From Patiria miniata (lineage: Eukaryota > Echinodermata > Asteroidea > Valvatida > Asterinidae), in assembly GCF_015706575.1 (NCBI RefSeq), contig NW_024037063.1:20770927-20834926 (forward strand): a DNA stretch of 64,000 nucleotides, in the 5' to 3' direction. How positions within the stretch are numbered: position 1 is the first letter of the stretch; each line of letters opens with the position of its first letter. Positions 23,501 through 35,500 of the stretch are shown one piece after another. The notes below the pieces were generated by a model. It was not told the origin of the DNA. It did no database searches and was given only the letters and a program-made list of their open reading frames with translations. Position numbers and translations under genes: made by a program.

Positions 23501-26500
23501 TTTCAAGCTAATGCGCATGAGTGAGGTTTGCAGAGAATTTCTTTGGATTCAAGTGCAAAAGTTCCCAAGGCTGGATTTTGGTTTATATTTTTAAGAGCGC
23601 CCTCTACCATCGCAGCGGCTTGAATGCTTAGCAGGGACCGGCTGTTTTTAGGGGAACAAAATGAGTCTTGAACCGAGACTGATACCTTTTGGGAAGCACT
23701 GAGCGCCGCCTGGAATGACTAGGTCCTTCTTCGCCGCAATCTTCTTGCAGATTTTACACAGAGCTATTTTTGTCTCATCTCTCCCAAGGTCAAAGTCTGG
23801 ATCATAGATTGCTGTACCCTACAAACAAATGTAAAAAAGGACAAAAAATGTGGGCATGGTCATGAAGAGAAATGAAAATATAGAAAACAATTTAGGAATC
23901 AGCCTTATTCAATTTGCTCTAGATTCAACCGATCTAAACAAGTCTGAGACTGGCTAGATCTGGTCTGAACCAGTTTAGCTTACCAGTTTGAAGCAGACCA
24001 AACCAATACAATCAATTCTGAGCCAGACCAAGCTAGCATGTGCCAGACCAAACCAGTCTGAGCCAGACCAAACCAGTCTGAGCCAGACCAAATCAATCTG
24101 AGCCAGAGCAAACCAGTCTGAGCCAGAGCAAACCAGTCTGAGCCAGACCAAACCAGTCTGAGCCAGACCAAATCAATCTGAGCCAGAGCAAACCAGTCTG
24201 AGCCAGACCAAACCAATCTGAGCCAGAGTAAACCAGTCTGAGCCAGACATGAACCAGATCAAACCAGAGTGAACCAGACCAATCCAGTCTGAGGCTCCTC
24301 CCTCTCACCTTGCTGTCCTCCACCACATGCTCCTGCGTTGTATTACTTGGGGCATAGTGGTCGATTCCAAACACCAGGTACACGAGGGCAGTGTTGTCAA
24401 GCACTGGTCGTTCCCCCGGCTTACCACACGAGCCCCCTGGGCAAGGGTTGTACCCTGCATGAGGGGATCCGGCACCATCTCCCCCTCCGGGTTTGACAGT
24501 ATTTGACCCTTGACTCCCTCCACCTCCTGCACCTCCTCCTCCTCCTCCTCCACCCGAATCTCCGCCCCCTCCACTGGCTGGAGTATGTGGATCTGAAAGT
24601 AGAAACCAGAAATGATGAAACATGTACAATAGAAAATATTAATACTAGGCATTCTGGCAAAATGAGACGGAACTGGGCACAAGCCGTAGTGGAGAGAAGT
24701 GAAAAAAAAAAAAAACTGAATGGGCTTATTTTTGTTTTGAATTTCAGATTTATTGACATTTATAATCTTTGATATGTGTGCCACACATGTTTTAAAGAAA
24801 TCGTTAAAAAATTCGTGGAATACAAGTGTTTTAAAGGAAAACAATTGGCATCTTTCATTTTCACGAAAACAAAACTTGAAACTTTTATAGGCCTTTTTCT
24901 CAGTTTTTGCTTTTTGGCATATCAATAAACGCAAACTTTAAACAGCCATAGCTTGTCAATTGAATATCGGATTAAACTGCAACAAACAGAAATGTAAGGA
25001 GAATTTGTCCGTTAATGATACCTGCAAACCCTCATTTTGACCTCTGCCCACTTCTGACTCGTTTTGCAAGAACGCTTCATAGCAAACTACATAATGTGCT
25101 TATCGCAGACTGCACTGCTGAAAGCTGTGTATTGTTGATTTGTGTCTTGTATTGGCTCCATAATAATATTCAAACAATGAATGTTTATGAGTGCAATGGT
25201 AAGAATAATTCCATGAGGTGACAGATGTATATTCCATTCCATGAGGCGAAATGGAACATTCCATGTCACCGAATGACATTATTCTTTCCATCGCATGTTA
25301 GTGAAACATTCATATATTATACAACGCCTGAATAGTGTTACTGTGGAATCGAACTTCTTTTTTTTTGCAGTGCGGCAGGGCCCTGGGTTGGGACGATGAA
25401 TTCAATGACACGTGATCAAAAACCCACCAATCAGAGAACAGGGATCTATTCAGACATTGTATAATATGAAACAAACTTGAAACTTGGACTGTCTATAGAG
25501 GAATTGATATTGATGCTAAAAACCAATCCAACAATATGCCCCCAAAACAAGGACTAAATCTCAAATCCAGCCATGCAACCCGGAAGAAACCAAAAATAAA
25601 TGAGGAATTTTTAATGGCACAATGAAGTGAGCAGTGAAAAACGAAAATCAGCTGATCCAAGGGAAAGCATGCAAGCCAGAACGAAGTGAATACTGACTGA
25701 AGCAGGGGCCGGGACTGGAGTATGCCATTTCAATCAGTTGTTTCTTTTCGCAGGATGCCTTCCGCATGGCGCACTGGTTTTTGTAGTTCTGGCCGTCGGA
25801 ACCGCACACTATGTCCCACATGTTGGGGCAGGAGAATTTACAGTGACAGACAGGGCCCTGGGATGGGTCACTGTCGTCACAGGTGCTGTAGAATGGGCAC
25901 GGCTGATTGCGATCGGCGCAGGTTTGTCCTACAGGAAAGAATGTTAGTCAGGGTCAGTTAATGATCCATGAAGCCCCGCTTAATGATTCATGAAACCCCG
26001 CCCAATGATCTATGAAGCCCCACCCAATGATCTATGAAGCCCCACCCAATGATCTATGAAGCCCCGCCCAATGATCCGTGAAGCCCCGCCCAATGATTCA
26101 TGAAACCCCGCCTAATGATCCATGAAGCCCCGCCTAATGATCTATGAAGCCCCGCCCAATGATCTATGAAGCCCCGCCTAATGATCCATGAAGCCCCGCT
26201 TAATGATCCATGAAGCCCCGCCCAATGATCCATGAAGCCCCGCCCAATGATCTATAAAGCCCCACCCAATGATCTGTAAAGCCCCACCCAATGATCTATG
26301 AAGCCCCGCCCAATGATCCATGAAGCCCCGCCCAATGATCTATGAAGCCCCGCCTAATGATCCATGAAGCCCCGCTTAATGATCCATGAAGCCCCGCCTA
26401 ATGATCCATGAAGCCCCGCCCAATGATCTATGAAGCCCCGCCTAATGATCCATGAAGCCCCGCCCAATGATCCATGAAGCCCCGCCCAATGATCCATGAA

Positions 26501-29500
26501 GCCCCGCCCAATGATCCATGAAGCCCCACCCAATGATCTATGAAGCCCTGCCCAATAATCCATGAAGACCCGCCCAATGATCTATGAAGCCCCGCCAAAT
26601 GATCTATGAAACCCCAAATGACCCTTGAAGCGCCCAATGATAAATGAAGCCCCGCCCAATAAGTGTATGAAGCCCCACCCAATGATCCAGGAAGCCCCGC
26701 CCAATGATCCGTGAAGCCCCGCCCAATGATCTATGAAGCCCGCCTAATGATCCATGAAGCCCTGCCCAATGATCTATGAAGCCCCGCCCAATGATCTATG
26801 AAGCCCCGCCCAATGATCTATGAAGCCCCGCCCAATGATCTATGAAGCCCCGCCCAATGATCCATGAAGCCCCGCCCAATGATCAGTCAGTAAAAGGACA
26901 GTAATCTGGACATTCAAGTCCAACAAAAACCTTTTTTTGACAAACTGCCAAAAATCTAGTCTGAAAGAACACTACGCATATAACTAAAGAACAGTGTGCG
27001 TGAACCAGCTAGCTCAGCTTTTCTTTTTAAACGGCGCCCTCTTTTGTCCAAATAAATGATATTCCCCCGACTTACTTTGAACAGGTCTAGTGGTTGTTGT
27101 GGGTCGAACTGGTGCCACATGTTGGCGAGTTGTGGATTTGTGGTGGACGTCTGGTGGTTGGGTGTGGACGTGTGGCGGTTGGGTGTGGATGTCAGGCGGT
27201 TGGGTGTGGATGGAGGGCTGCGTTGGCTTAGCAATTCCAGGGGTCATCTATAGTGGACATATTAGTGGATATAGTGAGTTGACAAAGAGTTGTAATGACT
27301 CGAGACAATGACTCAAATCAAGTCCACCATATTTTATGACTCAACGAGTCCAATTTAAGTTGTGTTTTTTTTCAGTGACTCACTTTGAGTTTTACTTGGG
27401 TCTCAATTTGCAACAACTCAACTCAAGACCAACTCGAGTCACAATTTTCCGTGAGGGTTTATACATGTACGTCGGTAAAGGGCAAAACTTAATTTGATTT
27501 ACATCACCCTGACGCAAAATTCCATCTTCCATCATGAATTTTCCGTGACTTGACTTGAGTCCAACTTGAGAGTCACAATTTTCAATTGACTCAATTAGTC
27601 CAACTTGAATCAATTTTCAGTGCTTCAAATTGAGTCCAACTTGAGTCACAATTTTCAGTGACTCAATGTGAGTCCAACTTGAGTCACATTTTCAGTGACT
27701 CAACGTGAGTCCAACTTGAGTCACAATTTTCAGTGACTCAACGTGAGTCCAACTTGAGTAACAATTTTCAGTGACTCAACGTGAGTCTATCTTGAGTCAC
27801 AGTTTTCTGTGACTCAACATGAGTCCAACTTGAGTCACACTTTTTTGTGACTCAACTCAAATCTTAACTTGAGTCTTAACATTTGTTTGGTGACTCGACT
27901 CCATTTAAGCCATCGCAGGTAAACAGCTTCTCGTGACTCACTGCCAGCCAATGACTTGACCAGACTCAAAGCAACGCTTAAAGCTACAGTCCATCATTTG
28001 TAGCTATCCAAAAAGTGACCGACGTAATTACTGTTGAAAAACATACTTGGTTGAAAGATAGCAAGGGGACTAAACTCCCTGGGAAATTATTCTTTCTGGC
28101 ATGCTGTCATTTTGAAGAAATCAACGAAAGAAGGCCTTTCCAACGGTGTGTCTTAAGACGCACCGCTGGAAATTTCCATTAGTAGTTCGTTTTTTAATAC
28201 GGCATAGCACTCGCAAGCGTTGACACGATGCACACGCGCCCTCTATAATTTGTCGGATCAGTGCGCGACACTGCGTAGCTGCATTCGGCTCAGTAAGAAC
28301 GTGTCTCAGACGCTGACTTCAGGCCCAATTCAAAACCTGATTCAGCAACTTTTGATTTGAAATCGAGATCCTAGAATGTTGTTTTTGTAGAAAAATACAG
28401 CTGAAGCTGAGCTGAAACTTAATCAGCTTAGTTGTTTATCACCCTTCTTTAGATTTTGAGAATGTTTGTTGCTTCAAACGAGCAAAATGCACGAATTACA
28501 AATGATGGACTATACCTTTAAAAATGTTAACAATAATTTACTGACCACCAAAACACTACAACTACACAGGCTGCAACTTTATACATTAGTGACCAGTCAT
28601 GAGAATCCACTCAAGGAATTTGCTCCCTTTAGCCTACTCTCTTTACCCTATTTGTGCCTAGCATTAAGCAGCCCAGTTCTTACCGGTTTCCCGTGGGGGT
28701 GCGTCACAGGGTGTTGCCCTCCCCCTGGGGTAGGGTGCTTGGTGGGTATGGGTACCATCGGTAAGGTAACAGGCCCGCCTGGGACCGGTTGCGGTTGAAC
28801 ATGGGGACCGTCCGTGACGAGCCCCGAGCAACCCTTACAACTGATATCCTTGCCCGAGAAGTTGTAAGCCAGGTCTAGGAGCTGTTGTAAGTTGGTCTGC
28901 TTGTTGTAGAGGGCCGGGGGGCGGGTCGCCGGCTTGATGTGGATGACGAGTACCAGTGAGGCAGTAAAGATCATTACATACACAACTGAAGCAAGGGAAA
29001 AATGAAACATTAGTTTACAGTGTGTATCAAAAAAAGGCAAACAAAATATAACTGAATGCCGGACATAGAATGTGTAACCAACATAAAATATGATTTGAAA
29101 GATACGTCTTTTCGCTATTGAGACATCAAACATCAAAATCCAATAATTTTTGACAGAATTATGAGCAACTTGCCAAGAGCTGTCAAATTGACCATGGGAC
29201 CAAGTTTTCAATTTTAGGCATTGGGAGAAAAATAGTTTATTTGGACAAAGGTAGTCTAATTGCCTCTGTGTGGATAATTGCCAGACCTACAAAATAAAAT
29301 GTGTTTAGCGAGTAAACACAATTCTAAACACTTGCTTACACTTATGCTAAAACTGTTTAGCATGTTAACATGTTTAAAAATTGATAGCAAGAAAGTGTTT
29401 AGAATTGTGTTTACACATTTTTTTGTCAGCCAGGCAAATATCCACACAGAGGCAATTAGTCTACCTTTGTCCCGATGCCCAAAATGGAAAACTTAGTCCC

Positions 29501-32500
29501 ATGGTCAATTTGACCTCTCTTGGAAAATTACTCATAACTCTGTCAAAAATTATCAGATTTGGACGTTTGATGTGTCATTTTAAAGTGGAAAGGCGTATCT
29601 TTCAAACCATACCTATTTCATCTATGTTGGTTACACATTCTACGTCTCGCATTCTGTTATCTTTTGTTTGCGTTTTTTTTAATACACACTGTAATTCAAT
29701 ATTTCTTACATGAATAAAGTACAGACAGAAATCTCAAGGAATTCTTTGGTTTAAAGCAATTCAACGAGATGGATGGGTTTGAGAGAACTCACGGATGACA
29801 AGCCAGCGGCCGCGGATGAAGGGCGTGGCTACGAATCGATTCAGGAATCCCTGGAGAATTTTGGTGATGCTGCGGGCCTGTTTGGGGGCGGGGCCTCTGG
29901 CTGGGATAGTGGGGGCGTGGGAGTAGTCGTCGTCGTTTGTCAAGATCAGAGGCTCATCGTTGTCATCAATCAGGAGATCTGTTTAATATGGAGAAATGGC
30001 GCATTAAGTGTGTTTGTGGACACCCTAGTGAGGGCGCTATACCAGATTTGGAGTCCATCACAAGTCCTTTTTCAAGTTTAGTCACATGTAACAGGACATG
30101 AACAATAACAAAAGAATATATTTGGCATGGTTCACTTCAATAGCTTTTGGCTTGAGTTGGGACGGAAGGACTTTTGGATGGACTTGTGATAGACTTGTGA
30201 TGGACTTGTGATGGACTTGTGATGGACTTGTGATGGACTTGTGATGGACTTGTGATGGACTTGTGATGGACTTGTGATGGACTTGTAATGGACTTGTGAT
30301 GGACTTGTGATGGACTTGTGCGGACTTGTGATGACTTGTGATGGACTTGTGATGGACTTGTGATGGACTTGTGATGGACTTGTAGTGGACTTGTGATGGA
30401 CTTGTGATGGACTTGTGAAGGATCTGTGATGGACTTGTGAGGACTTGTGATGGACTTGTGATGGACTTGTGAAGGATTTGTGATGGACTTGTGATGGACC
30501 AACAACCCCCAAGAATCTTACGTTGAATGTTGGTATCTTCTTCTAGGTCCAGCATTGGGATGTCGTTATCCTCATGTGACCGTTCCGGTCCCGAGCCCGT
30601 CTCGCTTGACGACGTCTCGCTCGGAGGCGTGGCCTGTCTCTCGTGGCGGTCTAGGACACGGGAGAGCGTCTCCATGGCAGCTGCTGGATCATCAGAGCGC
30701 CTTGTGCAACGCCTGAATCTGAGAACAGGTTGACATTATAACATTAAGACATATTTATGCATGGTCATATTAAGGCAAACATATGTAGGCAAGTCTATCT
30801 ATCTATAAGTTGAGAAATTCACAGAGTTGCAAAAGAAAAAAAATACTTACTACCTTAAACATATCGTAAAATTTTGTGTTGGTCTACTTACATGAAAACC
30901 TCGCAGTGGAAACAGCGCTGCCACAGCGTGAGGGCGCATGGCATGACAAGCGCCACCATGATCCAGCAAGACGTGACGATGAGACACATGAACAGGCCAA
31001 AGTCATTGATAGCTGGAATCTGTGGGGAAAAAAGGGGAAGATGTCACTAGGGACAACAGACAGGGTGACTAACACGGTGAGAAACAGAAACTGACAATGA
31101 CAAGAGTGATAACAGACAGTGTGACAAACACAGTTAGGCACAGAATGGGGCACATGAATGAGCCAAAGTCATTGATAGCTGGGATCTGTGAGGGAGACGT
31201 GGGGTAGATGTCAATAGGGACAACAGATAGGGTGACAAACATGGTGAGAAACACAGAATAAGAATGAGGCGCATGAACAGGCCAATGTCAATGATAGCTG
31301 GGATCTGTGGGAAAGAGAGAAAGGAGATGTCAATAGGGACAACAGATAGGGTGACAAACATGGTGAGAAACACAAAACTGAGAATGAGAATAAAGCCCTG
31401 TTCCCACAGCCATGCGGAAGCTTACCGCGACATTTCCGTAAGTCTACTTTGCGTTCCAACTCAGACTTCTTTAACACCGACGGAACGTTTGTTCGCTGCG
31501 AGTGACTTGCAGAATGTCCGATTGCGGGTGTTGTGCACAATAACCTTTGACCTAAATGGATAATTTTGGCGCGATAAAATAGTCAGCTACTGTCCGACGC
31601 GACGCAATGCTGATAGTGTGGGATAGGAAAAAATGACTTGGTATGATTTGTACCAGCGATTTCAGAGACAGTGCAAACCGTTATGGTCTCTTCTCATCCA
31701 TTCTGAATCCAAAATTCTGAATTAAAATTCACCGTCTGCCTTAACCATCATTTTCACCATCAACAAACCCATAAAAGTTCTCATAAAATCAATCAAATCT
31801 GCCATGAATTCGTGGAGCAAACAGACAAAAAATTTCTGTTTAATCGATCAGGCTATGTTGTAGGCCTACGTTGTATGGCCATTGTATAGTTATGGGGCCC
31901 GTTCTTACGAGAGAACAAAAGTCCACTTTTAGGTTATTGAATTCATCAACTATAGTAAGCAATATTTTAAACCAAGAGTGTATTGAGGGCAGGGTTTCGA
32001 GGGGGGAGGGGGTGGGAAGGTTGGGGAGGGGGAAGGAAGGGAGGCCTCATCTTCTTTTACCTGGGAAGCGATGTTAGCTGCGAAGGCTCCGGCGGTTGTG
32101 AATGACGTGAAGAATGTTGCAATGCCCGCCGTCTTGACGGTGTGTGCCATGCGCTGTACTGGATCCTTGTAATGCTCAGCTTGCAAGAAGGTGTTGACGA
32201 AGACGAAGACGTCATCCACTCCTAATAATCAATCAAGAGTGATGGAGAATGAACCGTGTGTATGAGAGTAGATGGACACCACAAGCACACACACACTCTT
32301 GTTTTACTATACTCCTGAGGACAATGCTTTGTGTTTCCCTTTGTGCTGTAATATAACACACTACCATAGACTAAGCACATAACCGTACGATCTAGGACCG
32401 TTTGCAACAAAAGACACAAATCCCGAGGACTGAAAGGATCTGTTGCTCTCCCTTTGTGCGTCGGTAGTCGGGGGTTATGAAAAACACGTAAATGCGTGTA

Positions 32501-35500
32501 TGGCGTGAAGTGTGCACGTGAAGTATATTCCAAAATGTGTACAATCCCACTGCGTCTTCATGTGAGCATCAAGAGTACATAACAACTATCGCGTTTCACT
32601 TTTGCTTTAGTGGCTACTGCACACTTTGAAAAAACAGCAAACAGGTCTTATGCCTGGATTCTGTTGGTAACAGGTAAAAGAATGTGCCCGCCGGCACATA
32701 TTTTAAAACCACCTTTAATAATTATTGTTTTCTTTGGAACAATACTATATCAGGGTAGGTACCAGTCCTTTATTCACGTTGAGCATGGATTTCACTCGTG
32801 TAATCAGTCGGTCTGTTCCGGATATTTACATATTTCATGTCAAGCTATAAATGACCTCCAATGGACAGACCATGTTAACCACATCACTTCCAAGGCAGCC
32901 AGAAAACTGTACATCATCCCCATGCTCCAACGTTTTGGAATGCCAACCACTAATCTTCTAACAGTATTCACATCATACATCTTCCCTGACCCAGCAACAG
33001 GTAGCAATAGAAAGAAATCAACAACGCGCTCTACGAACCATACTTTCTAGTCATTACGAATCATATGAACAAGCGCTTGAAACGTGCAACCTTGTTTCAC
33101 TCCAGAGCAGACGTTATGATCTATGTTGGAATTTCGCATCTCGGTTGTTTCGTTGCTTCCGTGACTGGCTACCTGAGACACGCACTTCACGCACGGAATT
33201 GCGTTCTGGTAGCAGACTTCAGAAAATTAGGTGTAGAACAGAACACTACCGGAAAAGCGCTCTGCCTCATAAGTGAGAATTCATATATGATAATTTGTTA
33301 TAATAACATAGAAATCAAAATTTCTATTTTCAATTGAGCTTATTAAAAACCTTAATTTCATCAGCACGAATGTTGCTTTATTGTTTACTTAGAAGATAAA
33401 ATATGTATTCTTTATGTGTGTCCTTATATTGCTATCCTACATGTATTTGACATCTTATTCATTTAGTCTTATTTGATAGCTATTAATTTATGACGATTTT
33501 TTTTTTTTTATGAAGTAATTCAAATGTTTTGTTATATTTGTACTTTACTGTAAACATTCACAATTCACCCTTTGGGCTGTGACAAATCGAATTGAATTGA
33601 ATTGAATTGAAATTCCTACGTGCATTTCAAAAAAATTCTTACCGATGCCGATGATGACAAAGCCAGAGACCAGGTTAAGCAGGCCCAGGGCCGCCTTGCC
33701 GAAGGCGACGTGGTAGATGAAGTAAGCCCAGGCAAAGCTGAGGATGATGCTGAGGAATCCCCAGAAGGTCAACCAGAGGGAGAAGGAGGTCAGGACGAAG
33801 AGGAGGACGAAGATGGTGATGCCTGGATGTAAGAACAGGGGAAGAAGATAAAAAAATACTGCAAGTAAAGCTTGCGCGATCCCCCTGGCAAACTTTCTGT
33901 CCATGTTATATACCTAGCACTGTGAGCATAAATATCTTGTCAAATTCGCCTGGAAAGTCTTAAATTCTTTAAAAACACAATCCTCAACAATGGGGTGGGA
34001 ATGTACCAGTAAACAATGGGACAAACAACTTGATATTGTTTTCCTGCTTCATTTCCAAATCCCATGTCACACTTTTGTACCCCTTTAGTGTGGAAAGGCC
34101 CACATGTTAGAGTCATTAGTAATACTGAACTGAGCTCTCCAGAGACCTCGTAAATATCCATATTGGAAAGGATTTTTTTGACGTTGGCCTTCTCTCCATA
34201 GACCACCTTTCAGGTTTGGTTGAGATTGATGACTGAACTTATAGTGAACCTATCAAAAATAGCACACACACACACAGAAGGAATACGCGATCGCAATATA
34301 CCTAGAGATTGAGCACGGAGAAACAAGAAAGTAAGTGAAGTGTTGGTCATTTCGCAGGTTGTGGGTTCGAGTCCAGCCCGGGTTTGCGGTGTTTGTGTCC
34401 TTAAGCAAGGCACTTTGTCACTCATTGCTTCTCTCCACCCAGCTTCTTTGCACTGATATGGCAGTATCAAGCTATATACTCCCCAGGGAGCTGAGATTGT
34501 CTTTGGAATGTTTCATTGGCCCAATGAGCAGGGTAATTATGATGTAGCGCCTTGAGCACCAATACTGGTGGATATGTGCGCTTTATAAATACGCATTATG
34601 ATTATCAATATGGCCCATTATTCCTTGGCATGAAACGACTGAGAATATTTTTAATCCTCCTGGATGGGATGCTGGTCCATCGCAGGTTACTCCCCAGCTA
34701 ATGCCGGTACCCCTTTATACTCCTGGGTGGAGAGAGGCAAGTTGGGATGAAGTGGCTTGCCCAAGGACACAACACATAGCCACGTAGTTCTTACCAGTTG
34801 GTATGCAGAGGCGCAAATCATGTGCGATGGCTTCTTTAACTTCATAGTCGAAAAGCTGAGTGCCGCCGTACAAAACACGCACTTTACTGAAAGGAACACA
34901 AAAGCAGGAAGTATTTTTAAATCATATTCAGGACTCTTTAATAACACTTGTTTCTTTATTTTCAGCTGTAGGACAGCTCAACAAATCAACACGTCTCTCT
35001 GTTTAGTTAGTTAGTTAGTAACAAACGTTGATTTGTAACAAATGTCGACATTGTCTATTTCTCCTACATATTTTGACTAATTTCAACCAAACTTTGTCAA
35101 AAGTATCAGTAGCCCAGCCCAACATGTCACATGACCAAACTGGAGTCAAAGGTCATCATGGGGTCACCCAAAACACTACTCCTTCCAGAAATTACATGGC
35201 ACAATCACGTGACTCATGCAAGAACAGGCATTCGTTGGCCAGCAGCTTCCGAAATCCGATTGAGCTTATTTTTAAAGTAACACTATACGCATCTGGAAAC
35301 AATTTCAAAATACAAAATTTGACTGAAACATCGACCAACAAAAGAAGTGCGTTTGGGGAGTCAGAGTTTTGCAGTGGTTCTCTCCTCGCCTTCCTTATGG
35401 CCCGGGTTCGATTCCTGCTCTGGCCAACATGTGGATTGGGTTTTCAGTCCCTACCTGATTCCATGGGTTTTCCTCAGAACATTCTTCATGGGTTTTCCTC

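Noticed and set aside
24305..24934. 209-aa minus frame with Glu-rich EEEEEVQEVEG
   Set aside because: Shifted reading of the Gly-rich exon 13. The Gly frame joins its neighbours in phase and carries the conserved VYLVFGID motif.
25960..26885. CRISPR-like regular array
   Set aside because: No spacers: the 22-bp units are contiguous and imperfect, and the DNA is eukaryotic intron. It is a minisatellite.
30082..30675. 197-aa minus-strand frame
   Set aside because: Its first part is the real exon 8, but the rest (VHHKSITSPSQ repeats) is intronic minisatellite beyond the donor at 30521.
33620..33832. Acidic plus-strand frame (EEDEDGDAWM)
   Set aside because: Antisense shadow of the SSD exon 5.
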